Source: Phycisphaerae bacterium
Lineage (GTDB): Bacteria > Planctomycetota > Phycisphaerae > Sedimentisphaerales > Anaerohalosphaeraceae
Length of the DNA stretch: 7,072 nucleotides
Assembly: GCA_007121565.1 (NCBI GenBank)
Contig: SKKI01000059.1
Span: 1 to 7,072, forward strand
Direction of reading: 5' to 3'
The notes under the pieces are model-generated. The model was not told where the DNA came from, ran no database searches, and worked only from the letters and a program-made list of their open reading frames with translations. This document shows, piece by piece, positions 1-6,237 of this stretch. Position 1 is the stretch's first letter; every line of letters starts with the position of its first letter. The translations under genes and the position numbers were made by a program.

Positions 1-111
1 CGAGCTTAAATGCGATTCAGCCCGTTTTTCTCTTAATTTGTGCTGATCATAGCAAAGTCAACAAGAAAAGTCAATGCTTAATTTTAATTTTATTTGCTTT
101 TATTTACTTTC

Positions 112-132
112 ACTGACATTTAATCGGTCAGT
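112..132. repeat. Short inverted repeat in an AT-rich flank
   Basis: Six-base arms (ACTGAC at 112-117, GTCAGT at 127-132) flank a nine-base AT-rich loop. It lies in the AT-rich stretch 1-180, just beyond the end of the decayed reverse-strand gene. It could be what is left of that gene's terminator, or an operator, but there is no clear T-run next to it. I see no gene in 1-180; the forward ORF there is rich in AT-driven codons and resembles nothing I know. Confidence 0.25.
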
Positions 133-180
133 TTCGAGTAAAAATACACTTAAAATCGACATTTTGCGTAAAAATTGGCG

Positions 181-424
181 TCAGGCCTTCTCTTTTTTGA
201 GCTGGGACTCGATTTCCAGCAGCATCTGGTCGATTTTTTCGTCCGTTTGGCCCTAGCCCCCCCTGGCCCGGTCGGTAATCATCGCGTCGATCTGCTCAAA
301 GCCGACCGCCTCGTCGTCGCCTTCGTAGTCGCCGTCAAACGCCGTAAGAACTGAACGCCTGGCAGTGGTAGTGTGCACCGCCCATGGCCTCGGTCATGCA
401 CGGGGCAATATCCTGCAGGGCCCG
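181..424 (-). pseudogene. Decayed protein gene with a frameshift and an internal stop
   Basis: Two reverse-strand frames together read as one degraded protein. The upstream part (about 424 down to 338) reads RALQDIAPCMTEAMGGAHYH and continues to a stop at 337-335. Shifted by one base, the next frame reads LTAFDGDYEGDDEAVGFEQ, then IDAMITDRARGG, and hits a TAG at 255-253. Beyond the TAG the same frame continues as GQTDEKIDQMLLEIESQLKK and ends at TGA 183-181. The acidic and helical composition, GC-rich third positions and continuity across the lesions indicate former coding sequence. The C-terminal segment looks like an amphipathic or coiled helix. The N-terminus is missing: in-frame stops appear by about 445. 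The run of seven C at 257-263 beside the TAG is a likely mutational hot spot. I do not recognise the family. Confidence 0.5.
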
Positions 425-444
425 GTGGTGTGAAGGCAAGGGTT

Positions 445-473
445 AAAAATCTCCCGGCCCCAGTGGCTGGGAG
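445..473 (-). terminator. Intrinsic terminator of the exbB operon
   Basis: A nine-pair stem (451-459 with 465-473, one G-T wobble) closes a five-base loop. Read on the reverse strand it is followed at once by ATTTTT (450-445). This is the classic rho-independent layout, about 140 bases after the stop of the last gene of the operon at 612. The stem is GC-rich and the tract is short, so efficiency may be moderate. Confidence 0.6.
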
Positions 474-611
474 GTATGGAGGGTAAACGGTGAATTAAAA
501 GAAGGACAGGAGGATTAACAGGAAAAAACCAGCGGCGAGATCAGGCGGCTATGCCGCTTAGTCCAATGGTCCAATATGTCTTGATGGTTTTCTCCTGTCA
601 ATCGGTTTTGC
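474..611. other. Non-coding trailer with a small GC hairpin
   Basis: This lies between the last operon gene and its terminator. A seven-pair hairpin at 543-559 (GCGGC, loop TAT, GCCGC, plus two flanking pairs) is the only clear structure. It has no T-run, so it is more likely an mRNA 3' structure or a dispersed short repeat than a terminator. A doublet of GTCCAAT lies close by (about 559-575). No coding region is visible. Confidence 0.35.
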
Positions 612-1190
612 TTATTGCATTTGCAATCGCCACAGGCCGGCAAAAAGATGCCTGGACAGATCGGCTGAGACGCCGAGGGGGTCGTTCATGCGGTCGGTGT
701 AGGATCGGGACTGGGCGATATTGCCGGTGCGGGTGTCGATGAGCTGCCAGGTGACCAGCAAACGCCGCTGGTCGGGCGTCAGAACGATGCGGGCAAGATA
801 GTTTACATTCAATGATTCGGCGGCCTGGGTCAGTTCTTTGAGCCGTCCGGCAGGCTGGTCGAGGGCGTCCATCCGCGACATCGTGTTGTGCAGGTTGTCC
901 GTGACCAGCAGTTCAAAGACGGCCTCATCCACCAGTGAATCTTCGACGGCCTTGTCCAGGTCGGCAAACTCGGCAAGCCGGGCGCCGGCAAGCCGGGTCA
1001 ACTGCCGCTGAAGGTCGAGGGTCAATCGGTCCGGGTCAATCTGAAAATCCTTCCGTATCGCCGACTGTTCGATGGGCAGCAGGACGATATGGGTCGTTTT
1101 TTTTTCCGGTGTGTCTATACTTCTGCCATAAGCGGTCAGCCACAGCAGTGAAAGACACAGCAGGATCGGAATGATCATTTTAGCATCCAT
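612..1190 (-). CDS. Exported protein, CsgG/FlgO/TolB-N-like fold
   Basis: This 192-residue protein is predicted to be exported to the periplasm. It begins with a signal peptide (hydrophobic core about residues 5-18, IIPILLCLSLLWL), but no lipobox cysteine follows, so it is probably not a lipoprotein. The mature part starts with a beta strand (HIVLLPIEQS) and ends with strands such as LLVTWQLIDTRTGNIAQS. That alternation of helices and strands, closing with 'L-ID-TG-I', resembles the CsgG/FlgO/LpoB and TolB N-terminal type of domain. This is a fold-level guess, not a family match. The start at 1190 is preferred over an upstream ATG at 1244 because AGGAGA lies six bases before it and the longer form would overlap the preceding gene. 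It is the last gene of the exbB operon, 16 bases after the TonB-like gene, so it probably works with that complex. Confidence 0.8.
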   Translation of the reverse strand: MDAKMIIPILLCLSLLWLTAYGRSIDTPEKKTTHIVLLPIEQSAIRKDFQIDPDRLTLDLQRQLTRLAGARLAEFADLDKAVEDSLVDEAVFELLVTDNLHNTMSRMDALDQPAGRLKELTQAAESLNVNYLARIVLTPDQRRLLVTWQLIDTRTGNIAQSRSYTDRMNDPLGVSADLSRHLFAGLWRLQMQ

Positions 1191-1206
1191 TGTGGGTCTC
1201 CTGTTC

Positions 1207-2190
1207 TTATCGTTTTGATGGGTCTGAATAGCGTTTTTCTTCATCCTGCACGGCGATACGGCGGTTATCGACGGTGGTGACGGTGTCGATAATCAAGCTG
1301 AAGCCGCCGGACTTGTCCGGTTCGTAGTGGCCGCTGGTCAGGGCGACGCGCTCCAGCGGAACCTCGGCCAGGCGGGCGGCCTGGTACTGTTTGGCGGCGA
1401 AGTAGCGGTCGGCCTCGATTGGCACCAGGCCGATGACTTTCATAAACGAGCTAAGCCCATACTCCCGGCGTGCCCGCTGCAGGGCGTTTTGGCCGGCCGC
1501 GTCAAACGAGCGGTCTTTGATGCGGTTGGAGTAGCGGCTGAAATCAAACGCATCGGTTTTGGTGAACGTGCCGGTGTCCGGGTCAAAGACCAGAAACGGC
1601 GGTGCGGGGCGATGATCGACGAACCCGTAGGCCAGCACCGTGATGCCGAAGTGCTTGTCGATGGCCGCGACCATCGACGGATGCGGGATGCGGGTGTTCA
1701 GTTCGGGGATTTGCCGCCAGTTGTCGTCGAACGCATCGACAATTCGGCTGCGGTACTGCTGGATTTCCTGCCGGTATTCTTCGGCGGTTTGCGGTGTCGC
1801 TGCCGATGCGTCGGCTGTGTCTGCTGGCAGCTCCCGGTCGTCCGGGGGATCTGCTGTGTCGTCAGTTGGCTGCTGCTGGTCGCTGCTGCTGTCTTCTGCC
1901 GCCTGAAAGGGGTCATCGGCGTGCGGTTCATCGATGTCAATCTCTTCCGTGGGTCGAAACTTCAGTTCTTCCTGTTCGGGTTGTTCATCGTCCAAATCTT
2001 CCGGCTTGGGTTCTGCCGGCGGCTGTTGTTCGGCCGTATGCTCCGGCTGCGGATCATCGCCGGGCGCTATTTCTACCTGCATCGGGATCGCCGGGGCGGG
2101 TTTTTGTGACTGCTGAAAATACATCCCGTACAATACCGCGGTATGGATGAGCAGTGAAACGATAATACTGATAATCCATCGCGTTTTCAT
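1207..2190 (-). CDS. TonB-like energy-transducing protein, unusual C-terminal domain
   Basis: This is a 327-residue inner-membrane protein with a long periplasmic part. Residues 5-25 form one membrane segment carrying S12-L-L-I-H16, the SxxxH motif by which TonB contacts ExbB/ExbD. Residues about 30-137 are a low-complexity linker dominated by Pro, Glu, Asp and Gln, as in TonB and TolA, but far more acidic than the usual Pro-Glu/Pro-Lys linker. Residues about 138-327 form a globular domain that shows no recognisable TonB C-terminal signature (no YP-type motif). The cargo or outer-membrane partner may therefore differ from a normal TonB-dependent receptor. The ATG at 2190 overlaps the exbD stop by four bases (ATGA), with AGGAGG seven bases upstream, so translation is likely coupled. 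TolA-like or another spanning protein are alternatives; the SxxxH motif and position favour TonB-like. Confidence 0.8.
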   Translation of the reverse strand: MKTRWIISIIVSLLIHTAVLYGMYFQQSQKPAPAIPMQVEIAPGDDPQPEHTAEQQPPAEPKPEDLDDEQPEQEELKFRPTEEIDIDEPHADDPFQAAEDSSSDQQQPTDDTADPPDDRELPADTADASAATPQTAEEYRQEIQQYRSRIVDAFDDNWRQIPELNTRIPHPSMVAAIDKHFGITVLAYGFVDHRPAPPFLVFDPDTGTFTKTDAFDFSRYSNRIKDRSFDAAGQNALQRARREYGLSSFMKVIGLVPIEADRYFAAKQYQAARLAEVPLERVALTSGHYEPDKSGGFSLIIDTVTTVDNRRIAVQDEEKRYSDPSKR

Positions 2191-2651
2191 GGCGTAACCT
2201 CCTGTCGGCTGTCGGTGACGAGGATGATCTGGCGAGAGGACAGCACATTGGACATCGCGAACAGCACCTCGGCGATTGTTCCATAATCGGCAGCGCGGTC
2301 GGCACGCAGCAACACCTTTGCCTGCGGGGTGGCGCTCATTTGCCGGCGTACCATCTCAGGCAAGCGGTCCAGCGTTACGGTCTGGTCTCCGACGGCGATA
2401 CGGCCCTGGGCATTGACACTGATTTCCACCGGTTCGATTTGGCGCTGCGTTTGGGCCTGGCCGGCAACCGTTGGCAGATTGACGGGAAAGCCCTGAATGA
2501 CCGAGCTGTTCATCAATGTCGCCAACAGCAGCAGGATAATCAGAAAGATCGTATCCAGCATCGGCGTCAGGTCTGCGGTTTGCCCGATTTCATAAAGCTC
2601 ATCGGCCAGGTCTGTCGGATCCGCGTCGTTAGGGTGTGTTTGCGAGCTCAC
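2187..2651 (-). CDS. exbD: ExbD/TolR-family biopolymer transport protein
   Basis: This is a 154-residue inner-membrane protein of the proton channel that energises TonB-like proteins. A short cytoplasmic N-terminus leads into one membrane segment, LTPMLDTIFLIILLLLAT (about residues 28-45). D33 matches the conserved proton-carrying aspartate of ExbD (D25) and TolR (D23) of E. coli. The rest is the periplasmic domain, with ISVNAQGRIAVGDQTVTLDR and VLLRADRAADYGTIAEVLF typical of the family, and length is normal. The start is GTG at 2651, inside the end of exbB (23-base overlap), with GGAAGG about seven bases upstream. Its stop overlaps the start of the TonB-like gene. ExbD and TolR cannot be told apart by sequence alone; the neighbouring TonB-like protein favours ExbD. 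Confidence 0.9.
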   Translation of the reverse strand: MSSQTHPNDADPTDLADELYEIGQTADLTPMLDTIFLIILLLLATLMNSSVIQGFPVNLPTVAGQAQTQRQIEPVEISVNAQGRIAVGDQTVTLDRLPEMVRRQMSATPQAKVLLRADRAADYGTIAEVLFAMSNVLSSRQIILVTDSRQEVTP

Positions 2652-3135
2652 AGATAAGCCTTCCCATTTTTAAGGTTGCGTTGCGGGTAAATTTCCGAAA
2701 AATCGCCGCCGCCAGGGAAGCAAGCAAGCTGATCACCAGTCCCCAGGCGGTTGTCCGAAGGGCGACGCTGATGCCCAGGCTGATGACCGCTGGTGAGGCG
2801 GTGACGATCTGGCTGATGCCGCCGAAACTGACGGCCATGCCGATGACCGTTCCCAGGATGCCGACCAGCGGGGCGGTTTTGGCAATCAGATCGAGCATGC
2901 CGATCCGGGCGGACATCTGTTCGATCTGCTCGGAGGCGGTCTGCTTGAGGTAGCCCGGATGCCGGGGGTTCTGCAGGGCCGTGAGAAGAATTTCCTGCCC
3001 GTAGTGGCGTTTTCTTCGCGCGGCCAATTGGTTTTTCAGTATCTCGCTGCCGGGTGTTTTCTGCCGGGCCGCCTGGGGCGGGATCGGCTGATATCGCGCG
3101 GCCATGGTCAGCCAAAACACGATTCGGTCGATCAC
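2629..3135 (-). CDS. exbB: MotA/TolQ/ExbB proton-channel protein, N-terminus apparently shortened
   Basis: This is the inner-membrane partner of ExbD. In 168 residues it shows the family core: KTAPLVGILGTVIGMAVSFG (about 86-105, second membrane segment with the AP-x-G-x-x-GTV-x-GM signature) and ISVALRTTAWGLVISLLASL (about 122-141, third segment with the conserved threonine region). ExbB and TolQ normally have an extra membrane segment and well over 200 residues. Here only about 85 residues precede segment two and no clean hydrophobic helix is seen (IVFWLTMAA at 5-13 is short). The start is GTG at 3135 with only a weak upstream AGGG. The frame stays open to 3204 without an ATG or TTG and contains no better membrane helix. 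The 5' end meets a forward-strand coding fragment, so loss of the original N-terminus by rearrangement is plausible. Function is uncertain. Confidence 0.75.
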   Translation of the reverse strand: MIDRIVFWLTMAARYQPIPPQAARQKTPGSEILKNQLAARRKRHYGQEILLTALQNPRHPGYLKQTASEQIEQMSARIGMLDLIAKTAPLVGILGTVIGMAVSFGGISQIVTASPAVISLGISVALRTTAWGLVISLLASLAAAIFRKFTRNATLKMGRLICELANTP

Positions 3136-3273
3136 CGCCGCCAGGCCCTGCAGGATTACACCCTCAAGGTCGAGCCGATAACCGAAACCGACCTCGAGGC
3201 GATATTAAGCCGGATGCCGCCGATGACCAACACACCCGAATTGATACGCTACCGGCAATGGATGAATGGATAA
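3136..3273 (+). pseudogene. 3' fragment of an unidentified gene
   Basis: A forward frame reads RQALQDYTLKVEPITETDLE, then AILSRMPPMTNTPELIRYRQ and WMNG before TAA at 3271-3273. Its third codon positions are strongly GC-biased, as in neighbouring real genes, and the residue composition is that of a soluble protein C-terminus. There is no usable start: upstream in frame it runs antisense into exbB, where the reading stops making sense near 3121-3140. Its stop abuts the Shine-Dalgarno of the zinc-ribbon gene (11-base gap), the spacing of an operon. I read it as the tail of a gene whose front was lost at a junction next to exbB. It could instead be a short gene with a non-standard start (CTG at 3148). 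Family unknown. Confidence 0.4.
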
Positions 3274-3284
3274 GAGGATAAACG

Positions 3285-3470
3285 ATGATTTGCGAAAAAT
3301 GCGGTAACGAAAATACTGACGGCATTGAGTTTTGTGTGCATTGCAAAGGTGCTCTGAATCAACCGGCCCCGGCGCCGCCGGACAGTTTGTCGGATGTCCA
3401 GACCAAGGCCGGGCCGGAATCCTCCGAAAGCGACGACGAGCGTAGCATCGACGATGTCCCGCCCGTCTAA
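3285..3470 (+). CDS. Small zinc-ribbon protein
   Basis: This 61-residue protein begins with a treble-clef or zinc-ribbon knuckle: C3-E-K-C6 and C17-V-H-C20 within CEKCGNENTDGIEFCVHCKG, the pattern of the short zinc-ribbon domains at the N-termini of many bacterial proteins. The rest (about 25-61) is Pro, Ser, Asp and Glu-rich and probably disordered. There is no membrane segment, although many such knuckles are followed by one. GAGGA lies six bases before the ATG, right after the stop of the upstream fragment, so it was probably the last gene of a forward-strand operon. It ends five bases from the stop of the convergent GTPase gene, leaving no room for a terminator between them. The function is unknown; a protein- or RNA-binding accessory role would be a guess. 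Confidence 0.7.
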   Translation: MICEKCGNENTDGIEFCVHCKGALNQPAPAPPDSLSDVQTKAGPESSESDDERSIDDVPPV

Positions 3471-3475
3471 TTGCA

Positions 3476-4396
3476 TCAGACGTTGCAGCCGCAGGCGCTG
3501 AATGCTTCAATCAGGGCGTCTTTGTCGATGTCCCAGGCAATGACGGTAAAAGCGGTGGCCGCCTCGTCAAGCTGTTTGAGGGGTTCTTTTTGGCTGTAAC
3601 GGCCACAGACGATTTCAACATACGCCGCCCCCTCGGTGAAGGCAATGTTGCCCTTGAGCCGCAAGACATGCTCGCCAAGCCGCTCCAGAACGGTCCGAAA
3701 AGCGGCGTAGTCAACCGGTTCACCGGCGGTCAGCGACACGGCGATAATCTTTTCCGGCGCGCAGGGCCTGAGCTGCTCAGCGCGAGCTGTTCGATGGACA
3801 CCCTCCAGAAACGCCGGCTCAATGTTGCCAAACGACGTCTCCCACCGCGGCGCCGTCGGATTCAGTTCCGCCAGCACCTTCCCCAGAACGTGCCGTTCGT
3901 CCTCGCTGGCGCAGTCACATTTATTGATGATAATCGCATCGGCCCAGCGTACCTGCGCGGTGGCCGGCTTTAAAAACGCGGCGATCTTGGTAAAGTTGGC
4001 CGCATCCACGATGCACAGGTTGCCCCGCAGGCGAAACCGGCCGGCGTGCGGGCCGTTGGTCAGAAAACTTTCGATATCCACCGGCTCGGCGATGCCGGTC
4101 GCCTCGATCACGACGGCCTGATGGTCGCCTTCGGCAATCGCGGCCAGGGCCTTGAGGAAATCCGTCTTGGTGCAGATACAAAACAGGCTGCCCTTGTTGA
4201 TCTCAAACCGCGACAGGTCCTGCCGTTCAACAAGCGCCCCGTCGACCCCCATCCGCCCGAACTCATTGATAATCAGCGCCGGGTTGCGCCCGCCAAAGAC
4301 CGGATCGGATAACAGCGCATTGAGCGTCGTCGTCTTGCCTGCGCCCAGATACCCGCCAAGAATCCACACATCAATCGGCTCACCTTCGTTTGTCAT
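3476..4396 (-). CDS. CobW-like G3E GTPase, variant cysteine motif
   Basis: This 306-residue cytoplasmic GTPase belongs to the CobW/UreG/HypB (G3E) group, whose members deliver metals or service metallo-cofactors. Visible motifs: Walker A GGYLGAGKTT (14-23), INEFGRMGVD (43-52), the G3E signature EATGIAEP (98-105), a Walker-B-like CIVDAANF (128-135) and NKCD (158-161) for guanine recognition. The canonical metal-binding GCxCC is replaced by GSLFCICT (69-76), keeping only a C-x-C pair. I recall this form from G3E proteins encoded beside corrinoid methyltransferases. A C-terminal domain (about 210-306) ends in ACGCNV, a second possible thiol site. The ATG at 4396 has AAAAGG eight bases upstream and lies 29 bases after the methyltransferase gene, same strand. 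A role in loading or reactivating the zinc or corrinoid centre of that system is inferred from this linkage. Confidence 0.88.
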   Translation of the reverse strand: MTNEGEPIDVWILGGYLGAGKTTTLNALLSDPVFGGRNPALIINEFGRMGVDGALVERQDLSRFEINKGSLFCICTKTDFLKALAAIAEGDHQAVVIEATGIAEPVDIESFLTNGPHAGRFRLRGNLCIVDAANFTKIAAFLKPATAQVRWADAIIINKCDCASEDERHVLGKVLAELNPTAPRWETSFGNIEPAFLEGVHRTARAEQLRPCAPEKIIAVSLTAGEPVDYAAFRTVLERLGEHVLRLKGNIAFTEGAAYVEIVCGRYSQKEPLKQLDEAATAFTVIAWDIDKDALIEAFSACGCNV

Positions 4397-4425
4397 ACTT
4401 CACACCTTTTTTATCTGACCGCTGT

Positions 4426-6057
4426 CTATTTGATATCCTTGAGCCATTCTTTAATGACGACCACTTCCGGCACGCGGTGCAGCGACTTGACCGCATACTT
4501 GGCCATGACAACCGCCGGCGTCTGGCTGGGCGCGACACCGAAACCGGCGATCAGCTTATCCTCTTCGATATGCTCGACATGCACATCGGTCGTGCCCAGT
4601 TCTTTCATGGCCTGCTGGACATTATCGCACAGGGCAGTCATTTTCTCGTCTCTTTTGCCCAGCAGATACAATGAAGCCTTGCGCTGCTGAATGCGCAGGC
4701 GGAACTTTTCGTTGATGCGTTTTTGGATTGCCGCGATCAACTCATCGCGCGGGGGAATCCGCGAGACAAAGACAATCTCGCCGTCAATGCAGATCGTCGG
4801 GACATTGCGCACCATCAGTGAGGTCATAAAGACCAGCGACTCGCGATACTTGATCTTGTGCTCATGCCAGATGACGATGCCCTCAAATTCCGGTGCGACA
4901 CGCTTGACCGCGTCGACCATGTATTGGCACGGCGCACAGGCCTCCGAGTCCAGCGTGATGATATCGACGACCACCTTGTCGGCCTGACCGTATTCGAGCA
5001 TATCCAGCCGATCCTCATCCGGCGTATCGGCGGCCATCTGGCGCACCACGTCGCGCTTATAGGGATCGTGAACGATCTCGACAACCGCCTGGAGATTTTC
5101 CGGGGGCGTGGCATACGGCAGATCGCAGCCCGGCGCCAGGATAAAGCCCGTTTCGCCGGCCACTTCCAGACACGCCAGCGCGTTCTTCTGGGCGTCGATG
5201 GGCCTTCCCAGCAGCAGCACACTGGTCAATTGCAGATTGCCGCCGAAGCTGACGTTATGCTTTCGGCACTCATCACGCACATAGTCCAACGGGATATTTT
5301 CATCGATCGAAATATTGCCGCAGCCGGTATGGGCCATCACGGCGATATTCTGCTGGGCATGGCCGCAGACAAAAAAGGAGCTCATCGCCCCAAGCCGATC
5401 AATCTCGGCAAAAATATCTTTGGCATACGGCGTAACAAACTGCTGGAACTGATCCGGGCCGATCTGGCTGGTCATCGGGTCAACCAGGGCAATCACATCG
5501 CAGCCGGCCTCAATGTAATAGCGGCTCATGGCATTGCACACATCACGGCAAAACCCCAGCAATTGATGCACCTGGTCGACAGTGTCAAACATCTTCATAA
5601 AAATATCCGTGCCCAGCAGGTGCAGCGCCAGCGTAAACGGGCCGGTAATCAGCCCGTACACTGCCAGGTCGGGGTGGGTGTTGCGGATCCGCCGCGTCGC
5701 GGCCAGCGCCACGGCAATCCGGCCGGCCTCCGGGCCGGGGACCTTCAAATCTTCCAGTGTCACCCCGTTGGTCAGCGGGTGCCGGGTCACCGCCGGGGGA
5801 TTTTCCTTTGACCAGACCAGCCCGCAACCCAGCGCCTCGGCCTCGACCTGCAAATCAAACATCACCGGAATGCCGTCCGGCTGATACAACTGAACCGCCT
5901 TGTTAACCCCACGCTCGATCAACTCCGCCGATTTCAAATACGTCTCGGCGTCCTTGTCGATCAGCGCCCCGGCATGACAGCCCACAAACGGCACCCACGG
6001 CACACGGTCGGTCGGCTCACACGCAAAGGCCTTTACAATACGCTCTTTTCCCGTCAC
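4426..6057 (-). CDS. UroD/MtaA-type methyltransferase fused to two thioredoxin-fold domains
   Basis: This is a 543-residue cytoplasmic fusion. Residues 1-332 are a uroporphyrinogen-decarboxylase-fold domain of the MtaA/CmuA type, which moves methyl groups between a corrinoid protein and a thiol or similar acceptor using zinc. It starts TGKERIVKAFACEPTDRVPW and ends near LAPGCDLPYATPPENL. Candidate zinc ligands are C231 and C311; the histidine of the usual H-x-C is a phenylalanine (F229), with H233 two residues after C231. Residues about 355-447 are a thioredoxin fold with C374-A-P-C377 and cis-proline P420 (NVPTICID). Residues about 458-540 look like a second, Thioredoxin_3-like fold with a lone C477 and T513-P514, so not a disulfide reductase. 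MtaA-type proteins are normally about 340 residues. The GTG at 6057 is preferred over the one at 6066, because AAAGG lies eight bases before it and abuts the other. Substrate unknown; no corrinoid-protein gene nearby. Confidence 0.85.
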   Translation of the reverse strand: MTGKERIVKAFACEPTDRVPWVPFVGCHAGALIDKDAETYLKSAELIERGVNKAVQLYQPDGIPVMFDLQVEAEALGCGLVWSKENPPAVTRHPLTNGVTLEDLKVPGPEAGRIAVALAATRRIRNTHPDLAVYGLITGPFTLALHLLGTDIFMKMFDTVDQVHQLLGFCRDVCNAMSRYYIEAGCDVIALVDPMTSQIGPDQFQQFVTPYAKDIFAEIDRLGAMSSFFVCGHAQQNIAVMAHTGCGNISIDENIPLDYVRDECRKHNVSFGGNLQLTSVLLLGRPIDAQKNALACLEVAGETGFILAPGCDLPYATPPENLQAVVEIVHDPYKRDVVRQMAADTPDEDRLDMLEYGQADKVVVDIITLDSEACAPCQYMVDAVKRVAPEFEGIVIWHEHKIKYRESLVFMTSLMVRNVPTICIDGEIVFVSRIPPRDELIAAIQKRINEKFRLRIQQRKASLYLLGKRDEKMTALCDNVQQAMKELGTTDVHVEHIEEDKLIAGFGVAPSQTPAVVMAKYAVKSLHRVPEVVVIKEWLKDIK

Positions 6058-6071
6058 AAGATACACCTTTC

Positions 6072-6094
6072 ATTGATATAAGTTGATTGATATA
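6072..6094. promoter_or_regulatory. Direct repeat beside the methyltransferase ribosome site
   Basis: ATTGATATA occurs twice, at 6072-6080 and 6086-6094, a 14-base period. It sits immediately upstream of the AAAGG ribosome site of the methyltransferase gene, inside its 5' leader. It could be a tandem operator half-site pair, or chance in AT-rich DNA. A promoter must lie upstream (about 6095-6200), but I could not pick a convincing -35/-10 pair there. Confidence 0.3.
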
Positions 6095-6189
6095 TTGAGT
6101 GGAAGTGTTACTTAGATCATGCAGCAATGATACGGCGCGACGACAGGAAAAGATATAACCTGCTTATTTTCTTATAGCACTATTCTGCT

Positions 6190-6237
6190 AAAATCCGGAT
6201 TTTCACAACGAGCTCGTACCGCCAGCTAAGGCTGGCG
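6190..6237. repeat. Cluster of three palindromes
   Basis: Three inverted repeats follow one another. AAAATCCGGATTTT at 6190-6203 is a perfect 14-base palindrome. ACGAGCTCGT at 6208-6217 is a perfect 10-base palindrome. A seven-pair hairpin follows, with CGCCAGC at 6220-6226, loop TAAG, and GCTGGCG at 6231-6237. They lie about 130-180 bases upstream of the methyltransferase start. The first two have no loop and suit dimeric protein binding; the third suits an RNA hairpin or a dispersed short repeat. No T-run follows the hairpin on either strand, so it is not an obvious terminator. Confidence 0.5.

Noticed and set aside
551..742. Forward 63-codon frame near the end of the exported-protein gene
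   Set aside because: It overlaps the 3' end of the reverse-strand gene, begins in a hairpin and ends in an Arg/Gly/Cys-rich run typical of a shadow frame.
1327..2109. Long forward open frame (260 codons) opposite the TonB-like gene
   Set aside because: It is antisense to a gene with a strong ribosome site, an anchor motif and operon context. The translation is low in recognisable structure and its openness follows from high GC codon bias.
3471..3475. A shared bidirectional terminator between the convergent zinc-ribbon and GTPase genes
   Set aside because: Only five bases separate the stops, and I see no hairpin with a T-run there; termination must lie inside the opposing genes or depend on Rho.
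4858..5811. Forward open frame of 317 codons opposite the methyltransferase
   Set aside because: It mirrors a clearly recognised enzyme gene on the other strand and shows no family motifs of its own.
6220..6237. Hairpin CGCCAGC/GCTGGCG as a terminator
   Set aside because: Neither side has a T-run, and no intact gene ends next to it.
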